Positions 40,846-50,478 of a stretch of DNA of 64,000 nucleotides are shown piece after piece. The notes under the pieces were generated by a model that saw only the letters and a list, made by a program, of their open reading frames with translations, was not told where the DNA came from and made no database searches. Source of the DNA: Monosporascus cannonballus (lineage: Eukaryota > Ascomycota > Sordariomycetes > Xylariales); contig QJNS01000110.1 in the NCBI GenBank assembly GCA_004154925.1, positions 186,001-250,000 on the forward strand. The letters run 5' to 3'. The position numbers were made by a program, and so were the translations under genes. Positions within the stretch are counted from its first letter, which is position 1; every line of letters starts with the position of its first letter.

Positions 40846-41244
40846 TATTATAACTTAACGGTTTCGGTTTTCTTATAGACGGTCGGGCTTACGAAAAAAA
40901 AATAAAGCCCCGATTACCGTTAAAAAATTACGTAATCGGCTTAAAGGTTTTAAGGCGCCAAATACCTTAAACCCCTTAAACCGGTAAGGAAACTTAAAGG
41001 GCTTAATAGGTTTAAGGGTTTGAACCGCTTAAGCACCTTAAGCCAGAATAAAGATATATACGTTTATTATTTCCATAGTTTAAATAATACCAGCTTACAA
41101 TAATAATTCGTTACCTAAGGCACTTTTGGTATTACGAGACGTAATACGTTACTATATTTATTGCTCAGATTCTCACGATACTCCTGCCAACATAAACCCG
41201 TACGACTAAGGTTTAACAGTTGGTTAAACTCCAAGCTCGTCACA
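40846..41244 (+). repeat. 3' LTR of element C
   Basis: It is preceded by the purine-rich ggaaaaaagaaaa at about 40830-40842 (polypurine tract) and ends gctcgtcaca at 41244. The last 150 bp are nearly free of RIP. Confidence 0.9.
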
Positions 41245-41783
41245 CAAACAGCTGCTACGAAACGCCTAACCGCCGAACTTGCCAAATAACGCTCTCCAGC
41301 ATATAAAAGTACGCGCTCTAACAAAGAAATAAAAAGTCGTACAGGAAAAAATAAAAAAACTGCCGGACGCTAAAATATACGGCAACGTTACCGCCTAAAG
41401 AACTAATAATACGCGGCCGGAACAATTTTATTTATCAATAATTAAGCACAACCTAAAATCGGATATATGGTAACTTATTATTTTATATATATATATATCC
41501 TTACCCGAAATAATTTGCCCGTAAGGACGCCTAACGCAACAATGGAAAAAAGCGCATATTATATTTTTGATCAGTCGATTTATATCTTTGGGAGCCTGTT
41601 CCTCAAAAAAGGGTACGTTCGGAAAGGCTGTACCTATAAATGTAGCTTTAATTTTTGTTATTACCACGAGCCATAAAGCTTTATTTATGTTATTTATTGT
41701 ATATAGCTTTATGAAAACGTTTCGAACTGGGGGGTACCTATAGGATAATCCTTCTGTTATAGCCATAAAAAGATCAGGGGGTG

Positions 41784-41950
41784 TGTTATGGAAAAAGGCA
41801 CCCCTAATTAGGGTCTTCGGGTAATTATTATTCCTTCCCGGAGCCCTATATCAATAGATCGCCCATAACAAGTGGGATTAACGCTTCCTAGCTTTAGACA
41901 AGTTAATATACCCTCAAAAGCTGTGCACCTGCTCCATAGTAAGTGTGACA
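41784..41950 (+). repeat. 3' LTR of element F
   Basis: The 167-bp LTR starts tgttatgg and ends gtgtgaca. It lies directly after agatcagggggtg (polypurine tract) and is followed by TSD ATATT at 41951-41955. Confidence 0.9.
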
Positions 41951-41955
41951 ATATT

Positions 41956-42523
41956 TATAAGTAATTTTAATTTTATAGGAATTTTAGGAATATCGTAAGG
42001 TATCTTAAAGTAACTGATAATTTAATTGCTCCTCTTCGTTTTTTTTTCTTTCAAAAAGAAAAAGATGAAAAAGAAGGAGCGAAAACAAAAACAGAAAGAG
42101 TGCTTGTCGTTCGTAGCCCTTTCTTGAACCCACGACAAGAGCGTTTTAAGGGCCACGTTAAGGTGAGTACTAAATACGGTTTGATAAAACCTAAAGCTTT
42201 GCGGTTTGGCTCGTACAGTTGGGTACACATACGTTCATCGTTGGCAGACCTCCCATGGGCTGGCAGGCTATAAAGAGGTGGTCCGTGACGCTATAGGTGT
42301 AATAAGGTCTTCCAGTAGCTCTATCGCAGTACTTCACAAACAGGTCCCCAGCTGTACTCCCAGAAGAGTACCTACAAGATGGGTGGTTGCGAAGGGCTAA
42401 CCAGCTCGTTACCGAGGCAGCCCCACCCCATGGTCATAACCGGTGTTGGCTTTACGCTTATCCTCTGAGGAATAATACATCATCCACGCCAGCCTACGGT
42501 GAGGGAGTAATAGGAGGTGAGGA
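41956..42523. other. 3' flank of the transcription factor gene, no gene seen
   Basis: This is the transition from the RIP block to gene space. A purine-rich stretch near 42050-42110 (aaagatgaaaaagaaggagc) is notable. It probably holds the 3' untranslated region of the minus-strand gene ending at 42524. Confidence 0.4.
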
Positions 42524-45189
42524 TTATCCACTGGAGTCTTGACTCAAATTCACGTCGGGCCTGAGCCAGTCAAAGGTATCGAGCAGATCGAAGTTGAAAT
42601 CCAACTGCGCCGGGAGGTCCCAGCCGACGGATTCCATACCACCCACGACGCCGTTCGTCGAGGACGTGTTATTCAGGGTCTGGTCGAGGACACGCTGGAT
42701 GACCGACTTGCACTCGCTGCACAGATCCCCGTTCGGGGCCGAGGGGTTAACCCAGTCGAGGAAGCCGACGAGGAGGCTCAACTTCTGGATGATGCTGGAG
42801 CGGGATATCCGCGGGTCGCTGTGCTGGCCGTTGGGTAGCGTCGGCCTCAGGAGCTCCATCGAGAGGATTCCCCCGGCGGGCGCAGCGTAGCTCATTACCT
42901 GATGTCGTTAGCGAGGGTGAAGACAGAGCTGGTTGGCTAGGATAAGGTATGCCGTCTTACGAGCCATTCGCAATCAGCGCGCATCCCGGCAAGTCTGTCA
43001 AGATGTGTCCAGAAGGGCAGCGTCAACCTACAAGATCTGGAGTTAGTGGCGTCCTGAGCTAGAAGAAGAGAGCTTAGAATCAAGGTTCACGGTGGTGGGA
43101 CTCCAAGGTGCTTCGTGAAAAAGCAGTGCTGCATCGGGGCCAGAGGCCCCGGGACTAGAGATGGGATTGCGTAGATTTACTTACGAGACCATATCGAAGC
43201 TCACTGCTAGCAGATCACCATTATCTTCCCGCCCGTGTCGAATCAACAACCTTTCTATGAAGAACATGTTCTGCAAATTCTCCAATTCGATCATGAGCCG
43301 GTTATGGAGGACGGCCACGTCCAAGTTCGGGTCCGCCAGGTCGCCAGGCCGGTAGATAAGACACGCCGGAAACTCCTGGAGGGTCTTCACCTGGCGGGCC
43401 TCGAGCTCTCTATCGGACCGAGTCGGTGGGAAATAAGAGAGGGAACGAGGGATAGGGGGCGCTTGGTTTGCGACATACAAAAGCGTCTCAACCGGCGGAG
43501 CCCTATGGTTCTGGCCCAGGGCGACCTCGAAAATTTCCTCGCGAATGGAAGCGATCAGCGCGCGCGCCCGAATGAATGTGGACGAATAGAGTTGTCCGCG
43601 TGTATTCCAGCCGTTTTCATCCACATAATCTACCGTCTTCGCTAGCGTAGCCTCGTCGGAGAACAGGTCTTCGTCCTTGATGTCAAGTGGGAGCGGTGTA
43701 GAGGTGTAGCGGCGACAGAGTAGCGGCGGTCTACCGGTGAACGAGACAGTCGAAATGTGTGTAGTGAGGACATACGTGAATAGTCTTCTTTTAATTCCGG
43801 ATGAAAGGGTTGGGACGTAAGGGATCTCTGGGTCTGTTGGTCTGGAATCATGGAATCCGAGGTATGTGAGAAGGGATATCGCTTCAGCGTCGCATCTCCA
43901 GGTCGGAAGGCCTATACGAACTTAGTTAAAGCCGACTTGAAGAACTCATGTGCGGTGATGCCGGTGTATCGGATTAGTGAGATAGCTTACTCGCATCACC
44001 TGTAAACATGGATTCGTTGACAGTGCGTCTCCTTACAAGAGAGTTAGTGTTTTTCTATGGACACAGCCCACGGAATTTTAAACAGATGTTCTTGGACATC
44101 ATACCGTGTAATCCACGATTAGGAGGGACGTACTCCTTACAATGGGATCAGGATAGGATAAAAGATGCCGGAGGGGGGTCCTTACCAGGAGAGATGGAGC
44201 ATCACACTGTTTCCATTGGAGAACTCTTCGCACAAATCGAGGCACAAGAGTAAAGATTCGTGCACTACAGGACCCCAGCCCTTCCGGCCAAGGCGGTCCT
44301 TCACCAAAGCTTGGCTGGAAGACGTCCGACCCATGCTGAGATCCCAGAAGACAAACAGTACACCCAGGGACTCCCACCGCAGATTCTCTCCGCACAGCTG
44401 GCCGATCCACCTTGCCGGGTTATTCTCCTCGTCGGAGAACGGCTGGGCAGTGTTGATGCACAGTTGGTGGGCCACCTTTTCGAGCTCCGCGGTATCCCGC
44501 CTGGGCCCGAAGTACCGGCCGAACTCCTCGTAGAAGGAGTCGAGCACGTGCCGAGCGACGCCGTATATCCATGACTCCATCGGGCTGCAGTACAATCGGA
44601 GCAGGTGTTTGCCCTGCGCCGCGTCGGGCACGTTCCTCAGTACGGCCAGGCACTTCTCGCGGACCCTGTTGAATGCGAGCCCGCCATTGCCATCTCCTTG
44701 CAGATCGGGAGAGCGGACGCAGCTCGACGGCGGTGTTCCTTGGTGACCTTCGAGGAGCGACAGGCTGTTCTGGGTCTCTTCATAGACCCTGCTGAAGCTG
44801 GTGAAGCCGAGGTAGCCGGGTTTGGTGCTCGCCGGATTTGGTCTCTGTCCGCGGGGGATTTGACCAGTCCGTGTCTCGGCGGACTCCGAGAGTTGTGCTA
44901 GAGGGAGCGGCGTTGTCCTATAGGCTCTTGGAGACCTGGGCTGCCGAGATCTCGGCTGCTGGGGGCCTGAGATGACATATACACACTCATGTTCTTGTTT
45001 CCGCTTGGTACATCTGCGGCATATCGGCTGCGTGTGATCGCAGGCTACTTTGCGTTTTCGGCACGGCTGTCATAGTAGTTAGAGGTTCTATACTCGGAAG
45101 CTATCATGCCTATTATCAATCCGGCTTACCTCACAGGCCTGTGGTCTACCATTGGGGCGGCGCAGTAGCGGCTCATTAGTGCCATCCAT
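42524..45189 (-). CDS. Zn2Cys6 fungal transcription factor, 716 aa, six exons
   Basis: The exons are 45189-45130, 45066-44186, 44031-43991, 43911-43185, 43027-42961 and 42898-42524, and the frame is maintained throughout (2151 nt). The introns are 63, 154, 79, 157 and 62 bp, all GT-AG, with CTAAC branch sites in introns 1, 2, 4 and 5. The N-terminus has a Zn2Cys6 binuclear cluster with cysteines at residues 19, 22, 29, 36, 39 and 48 (C-x2-C-x6-C-x6-C-x2-C-x8-C), split by intron 1 between residues 20 and 21. The rest matches the fungal-specific middle homology region, e.g. LLRLYCSPMESWIYGVAR, FTGRPPLLCRRYTSTPLPLD and SYAAPAGGILSMELLRPT. This is a nuclear DNA-binding regulator with unknown targets. 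The gene is intact although it starts only 570 bp from the RIP block. Splice sites were read by eye. Confidence 0.92.
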
Positions 45190-45652
45190 CTTTGGAACAC
45201 CGACCGTCGGTGAGTCAATCTAGCTGTGAATTGACAACCACCACCACCGCTATCTTACAAAACGTCATGTAACTGCAAAATTTCTCCGTCAGTTCCAATA
45301 AACCGCACTGGCGGCATATGTGAGGCGGTGGCCGAAAGGAAAACGTGTTTGTAACGGGCAGCAAGGGGTGAGGTCGGCTTCGGTGTCAGCTTCGGCTCCC
45401 GCCAAGAGAAAATCTGAAGTGGTTGAGCGGATACCGTACCACACGACAAAGCAGCCGGGGGCTAGTTGGGTATAGCTTCAGACCAATCAGCGCTTGCTAA
45501 CTCACCGATCGAGTCATCGAGCCGAAGCCGAGACTACGTCAACTTCAATACGGCGATGAGTCGATACCGGTCGACAATCCAATTATCGGTTGGAAGGGCG
45601 TACATTCGGGCTGATACTGAGCTGTGTACGTCCCGAGAACGATTTATCGTTT

Positions 45653-45663
45653 GTATATATAAA
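45653..45663 (+). promoter_or_regulatory. TATA box for the gene at 45772
   Basis: The sequence tatatataaag lies about 110 bp upstream of the ATG at 45772. Confidence 0.5.
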
Positions 45664-45693
45664 GTGAATATCCTCATTCACGGGTAGTGCATA

Positions 45694-45738
45694 ATGACCA
45701 CCCACACCAACACCATCGACACAGTCATTCGAGCATGA
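45694..45738 (+). other. Upstream ORF of 14 codons
   Basis: ATG 45694 opens a short frame (MTTHTNTIDTVIRA) that ends at TGA 45736-45738. It lies between the TATA box and the ATG at 45772. It could lower translation of the main ORF; this is inference. Confidence 0.4.
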
Positions 45739-45771
45739 CCCCCTCGTGCAGGGTGAGTAATTATAGAAAAA

Positions 45772-46335
45772 ATGTCCAATTCCCTCACGTCGACAGCCAC
45801 CGTGGTTCCCGGTTTGGAACATGTTGCGTTATCGCGACGGCCAGTGCAGTTATCCCCTCCTACAAGGCCACGCTTGACCAGCGCGGCATCAGAGACAACC
45901 TTGGTCGGCGAGAGTAAATATCCCAACGGAAAGAGGGACGAGACTAAGCCAGATGCGGAAGACACAGAAGGTTCGTCGCAAGATGTCCTCAACAGAGCTA
46001 TAGAGGCCTCCTTTTTCTTTTTCATTGCATCGATCTGGGTGATTTGGGCTGCTAACTCACTTCCACGACCAGATTCCGACGTAGATTCTCAAAATTCACC
46101 TACGAGTCAACCTCAAGGAAAGTCCTCCGGTTCCATCATGAAAGCCGTAGGAAAGGTCAAGTCAAAGTTGAAAGGGAGGCCAGCGGGTCAAGAGAGCCCG
46201 AGTCGAAAGAGCCCGACACCAAAAGGTTCCATATCGAATCCCAGCATGTTATCAACATGGCAAGCACTGGCTGGTGAGTTTCCCGAAGCCTCGGCCGGGG
46301 AAAACATTTGACTGATCAAAATAGAACTCAAATAA
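45772..46335 (+). CDS. Small hypothetical protein with one membrane segment, 170 aa
   Basis: I do not recognise the family. Exon 1 is 45772-46273 and exon 2 is 46325-46335, joined over a 51-bp intron (46274-46324; donor gtgagt, branch ctgat, acceptor atag). The spliced end reads WQALAELK followed by TAA; without splicing the frame runs on only to 46311. Residues 1-78 are polar and rich in Ser/Thr/Pro. Residues about 79-96 (IEASFFFFIASIWVIWAA) form one hydrophobic segment. The tail is basic and low in complexity (MKAVGKVKSKLKGRPAG). This suggests a single-pass membrane protein with a charged tail. A TATA box and a uORF lie upstream, and the Zn2Cys6 regulator is its divergent neighbour. A chance ORF cannot be excluded. 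Confidence 0.5.
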
Positions 46336-47350
46336 GGAACCAATTCCATAGTTTTAGTCTTCAACTCGGGGATGCACTCTTAAGTGCACCGCAATATTCG
46401 GGCTGAATCTGGGGCTCTCTCTGGTTACAGAGGAGTTCATGCCTGAAGCCGTAGCCTACATTGCTCTCATGATAAGTTCGTAATTGGGATTGTCGCCATC
46501 GTTGAAACGGAGGAACGTATTTTGGAATGACGTTATGGAGCTAGAAGGACTGTTTTGGTGTATTGGGCGGAACACATTATAGCTAGTGGGTTTGGGTATT
46601 TTCAGTCTTATGTCTCTAATGTGTCATACGAAATCCATAATATCACGCACGAGAAAGAAACTATCAGCATATGGATCTGTTGCTCAACTAAAACCCGTGT
46701 TTAACGGGAGATGAACGTTTTCTTTGAGGCCAACCTCGGCAGACACGATGAAGCTAGGAGCGCCACACGAAGCACTAATACTATATAAGGGGTCAGTCTA
46801 TACCTTAGCTGAACATCAAACGAACGCGTGACAGCCGTTCTACGAATAAACAGTTTGGCATCATTTGTAGGCTGGAGAGCGATGAAAGAACAATATCGAC
46901 GCAGAATAACCCTGTCTCTATGGAGCTAGTGGGTCACTCTGTGTCAGAGGACATGGTGAAGTACAGAGTGAAAGGCAGAGGAATCAGTCAAGCAGGTAGT
47001 TCGCAGTATGGGTAGTATATAGTTGATTATTTATTAATGCCTATCTCCTATTATTCGGGGGCGAAGCACCCTATATTTACATAAGCTAGACCCTCGCTGG
47101 TGGGCCACTAGGGCCTAGAAGGGCATTCGCATCTTGGCACTTGACACTCTGATTCTGAAGCTCGTCATTGTAGGAACGGACCAAGGCCGGTCGAAACCAC
47201 ACTCACATTCCAGAGCGATACTCCAGCCTCTGCTTCCCTCCAAGTTCTTATACCTTTACCGAGTTTCCTTATTCATGGAGGTGCTTGATTTCTGCTCCTT
47301 CATTCCGCTCTCTACTTTCATAACCTTCACTCTACCTCGAATCCGTTGTA
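46336..47350. other. Intergenic, no gene seen
   Basis: A tatataagg box at about 46783-46791, followed by an aataaa and tttggcatcatttg segment near 46845-46870, looks like a decayed LTR of another retroelement. I cannot define its ends. Confidence 0.3.
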
Positions 47351-47456
47351 ATGGCTCCTCGGAACAACTTCATAGTCCTCGGCGGCGTCTAGGCTGGACT
47401 TGGTGTTGCCGCTATACGGCTGAGCCCCGCGGCCCCACTCCGGGCTTGGGACTGTA
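47351..47456 (+). pseudogene. Possible relic of an FAD-dependent oxidoreductase N-terminus
   Basis: From ATG 47351 the frame reads MAPRNNFIVLGGV, a TAG, then AGLGVAAIRLSPAAP. This resembles the Gly-rich dinucleotide-binding start (GxGxxG) of FAD oxidoreductases such as D-amino-acid oxidases. A gtaagt donor follows near 47470, and a tccag acceptor-like site near 47540, but nothing convincing continues downstream. It is either a dead fragment or a chance resemblance. Confidence 0.3.
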
Positions 47457-47459
47457 ACT

Positions 47460-50190
47460 GCTGCTCAGGTAAGTAGAGCTCTGAACAGTGTTGAGGGACG
47501 ACGACTCCTAACAAAGTCAATACCTATTGACAATCCAGTCGCAAGGCGCCGTCCCTTCCTTATATGGAAAGCATTTAGGTAGCACCGGCGCCCACAGGCG
47601 GCGTAGGGGGACCTGCGCCAAGGCTACATTGACGATTCAGTGAGCGGCACTGACGACCTCGTCTCAGCTTACTTTCTCGAAGACGCCAATGAATGTCTTT
47701 CCGGTCGCCCTCGGCTACCCGGCTTCAGGACGTCGAACAGCCAAAAGCGGGTCAAGCCGTCATGTCCTGACGGGCGGCGACGAAGGGGTTCACCCGGCCG
47801 CCGGGAATGCTAGCATGCCTAAGCTAGAGACACGGGGTGCCTTGGCTCGGTTCCCCCGAACCGCTTGAGCTGCTGGGAATCCCAGCGGCTTCAGGACCAT
47901 TCTTGCCATGTCGCCTCCTCCCCATCAACACCCGGCTTGGCAGGCCGAGCGTCGCTGGCGGCAACCCGTTAACACACGCCTCATGCGGTAATGAGTCTCT
48001 CGAATGGACCGGTACTGATATTGGTCACCAAGTGAGCAACACCGGTGACTCCCTCAACATTCAGGCGGCGCTGCCCTTCCCGCTGTCGCGCGGCGAAGTG
48101 CACATAGCCCGGCGGAACTAGGTTTTGTCGGCCAAGCCAGCGCATGCGAGGTACTAGCCTAGCATCTGCATTAGACAGACGCGTTCGAGCTTGCAGAGCC
48201 GTTGAGCCAGTACCTTTTGCTCAATGTTTGGTACAGCTACGGGGCGCTGTTTGATTTGAGCTACCTGGACGAAGTGAGAAGCGTACGCCAGGAAGGCCGG
48301 GCTGGGCTGCCGGCAGCCAAAGAGCTCGGTGCGCTGTGCTGCTGTGGAAGTGTGGCGGTATAATTGCCCCGGAGCTGGGCGCGTACGGACGGCCTAAAGA
48401 ACTTGCGCGCGGACGGCTTGAGTGTCGGCCTGATTGCAGGAGCGGGGGGTCGAAAGTCCCAGACACCAGGATGTGCGGTCGCAGCGCACGTAGTCGCCCT
48501 TACTGGAAGACAATGCGGTTCCAATACCTGAGAGTGCATGCGCACCGAGGGTCCGCATTTATTCAGCAGTAGCAAACATGCACCCCCTATCTTCGAATAG
48601 AGTAAGTAAGTAGCGTACGCGCAGGCTAGACACTACTACAAATTCATTGGATGATTCCTGTCCTCTGACCCGGACACACTGTTGTGTTATGGCAATAATG
48701 ACTGGGAGAACCGCCTCTGAGTTTATTCTAATCTTTTTAAGGTCCTCGTTCGTTGGCTTTTTTCGGGGCGCCGTGCGAAGTAAGAACAAGTAATGTTCTC
48801 ACCACGGTTTCATCATTAACTATATTCTTGTCGGTGCAGTTACTGTCGTGGTGGGCGGTGCCAACACTCTGATCAGCTTGATTCGGACACCTAGTGTGGG
48901 TTGGCTCAATCACCTATGCCCACCTTACTAAGCGCAGCGATTACTCATGGTAAAGCAATTCGTTTAGTAGTTCCAAGAGACGGGAGAGTTACAATGGTAT
49001 TGACGATAGACGGAATATCGAGCATAGTTTAGGGGAACTTACGTTAATTGGTTAGTCATCACCATCATCGTCGACAAAAAGCGGGCATGGGAGCTGGAAG
49101 GGAGAAGCGGTAATCAAATGCGAGTTTAGCTGCCTTGGCGGGCCTTGACAGAATCTGCACGGTTCGATGTAACCAAATTTTAGAACCCAATGTCCTGGTA
49201 ATAAGCAACAGAAATGAACGTGTCACTCATCAGCTAATGCAATGAATTGGCCAATTGAGAGAACAACTGCGTGCTAAGCAATTGGAGAAGTGGATGCAGT
49301 GGACACGCCCAATCATCTTACCGAATGCCGAGTCTAGGAGTCCGGCCTACAAAAACTATCCCCATGTCGGTGTTAGCCCATGCGACATCTGCCGGTAACA
49401 ATCGTCTATGCGACGTTGGCAATATGAGATCACTTCCTGCGTCATTACTATTAATATCCTACATGCGTAACATCGAATTGTTACCCATCGTCTAGGGCCG
49501 CAGGAAGAGAGAAGAAAAGCACCAGTCATAATCAACCGCAAAGAGCGGACTGAGCCGGTTAACATGTTGCTACGTGAGTCGGCAACGATAAGCCCTGCGA
49601 AACACTCGCGCACCCCAGTGGCCGGCATCACTACGGAGACGCCCGTCGACGACGTTAGACCTGCTTCCTTACGTAACGAGGCTCCGATATTCGTTCAACA
49701 AATGAGAAGCGCTCGATAACATCCGAGGTGCGCCCTTTTCCGGGGTCTTTCCCTTTTCGGAATCGGGTTGGCGCCCTGGCGGACAGGGCCGGACAATCTG
49801 ACAATGTAGCTTATCTCGGACTTCGACATTCTAGGCCCATGTCAAAACTGCACGCAAGGTACCCACCGGCCAATTTCTATCGAGTCAGAGAATCACTTTT
49901 TTCCCGCCGATGATAACCTCGTAGATGCCCCCTCGTATCTCGCTCAACTCCGTAGTCCCATCTGGGTATGGGCGGTGTACTGCCCGCCCGCTCGCCACAT
50001 CAGCTGCCTCGTTCAACGGGCCACCACGTCAAATAGGCGTGAGTAATAACCTAGACCTCGACCATGGACTTCTTGCATCCATTACTCGATGGTATCCCCA
50101 TTCTGGCCGGCAATGCCCTCGAAATTCCGTGACCTCCCCCGGCTTCTTCCTTATTAGTGCGTGAGATGGAGTAATATTGTTGTCGCGTGA
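47460..50190. other. Long intergenic region, no supported gene
   Basis: Several short open frames on both strands lack codon or family signals. A segment near 48580-48690 (reverse strand ggtcagaggacagg) resembles 46945-46960 (gtcagaggacat) and may be retroelement debris. Confidence 0.35.
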
Positions 50191-50194
50191 GTAG

Positions 50195-50478
50195 GTAGCG
50201 CTTGTCTCAACTTCCCTTTCTCTCCTTTGAACCCTTCGTCCGAATCCCTCACTCCTCTCTCGCATTCACCCACTCACCCACAGCTCACTCCGTGATTCAA
50301 ACCCTTCAACCCCTTGTTCGTTCTTCCTGCCGCTGCCCGCGTCTGTGATAAGCAGCATTCTAGTTCCCTGCAATCCTCCTCGAAATCCTTATCTTGCACT
50401 CATTTGTTTCGTAACGAGTAGTCCTCCCGCTTTCCTTATCGTAGCCCCCGCCGAGTTGACAACAAGCCATTGGGCACC
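50195..50478 (+). promoter_or_regulatory. Pyrimidine-rich promoter/leader of the allantoinase gene with GATA sites
   Basis: A C/T-rich stretch (about 50205-50340) typical of fungal promoters leads to the start codon. Three GATA elements lie close to the ATG: TGATAA at 50346-50351, TTATCT (AGATAA reversed) at 50389-50394 and TTATCG (CGATAA reversed) at 50436-50441. GATA factors of the AreA/NIT2 type activate purine-catabolism genes under nitrogen limitation in fungi, so this arrangement fits the gene. Confidence 0.55.

Larger units (their letters stand above)
27342..41244 (+). mobile_element. Gypsy LTR retrotransposon C, interrupted by element N
   Basis: LTRs 27342-27738 (397 bp) and 40846-41244 (399 bp) flank the element, with perfect TSD CAAAC at 27337-27341 and 41245-41249. 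Without N and its TSD copy the element is 6.70 kb. The plus-strand gag-pol relic is in Gypsy order. The target CAAAC overlaps the last two bases of solo LTR D, so C landed exactly at D's edge. Family membership with A, B, D and E is shown by the shared inner LTR half and leader sequence (ctataagcttttatttaa after the 5' LTR). Confidence 0.92.
25990..41473 (+). pseudogene. Single long ORF of element F, split by nested insertions
   Basis: In one plus-strand frame 25990-26955 reads as protein interrupted by scattered TAA/TAG codons. It reaches the segment WPPESYRKLIHIFGKQ at 26953-26955, exactly where solo LTR D inserted. When D, C and the duplicated target bases are skipped, the same frame continues at 41252 (LLRNA) through VRALTKK and KIKKLPDAKIYGNVTA to a TAA at 41471-41473. 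The continuity across about 14.3 kb of inserts supports both the nest model and a real ORF of roughly 390 or more codons. I do not recognise the protein. A gag-like role would fit a non-autonomous LTR element but is only a guess. The start codon is not identifiable. Confidence 0.6.
25681..41950 (+). mobile_element. Short LTR element F, outermost layer of a four-level nest
   Basis: Two 167-bp LTRs (25681-25847 and 41784-41950) in direct orientation start TGTYATGG and end GTGTGACA (GTGTGATA in the mutated left copy). They are flanked by a perfect TSD ATATT (25676-25680 and 41951-41955). A purine-rich tract just left of the right LTR (about 41768-41783) implies plus orientation. After subtracting inserts D and C (with N inside C) and their TSD copies, F is only about 1.97 kb with about 1.64 kb of internal DNA, too short for gag-pol. 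F is therefore non-autonomous. It carries one long decayed ORF. Confidence 0.85.
45190..45771. promoter_or_regulatory. Shared divergent promoter region
   Basis: This 582-bp region separates the minus-strand Zn2Cys6 gene from the plus-strand gene at 45772, so it probably holds both promoters. Confidence 0.5.

Noticed and set aside
41428..41766. Minus-strand open frame of 112 codons
   Set aside because: It overlaps the end of F and opposes its inferred direction; no family recognised, and the plus-strand frame continuity across the nest is stronger evidence.
46783..46960. Possible LTR with TATA and polyadenylation signal
   Set aside because: I could not find matching ends, a partner copy or a TSD, so it is noted only inside the intergenic entry.
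50470..50478. Start upstream of ATG 50479 for allantoinase
   Set aside because: The codon at 50470 is TTG; the ATG at 50479 has a good fungal start context.
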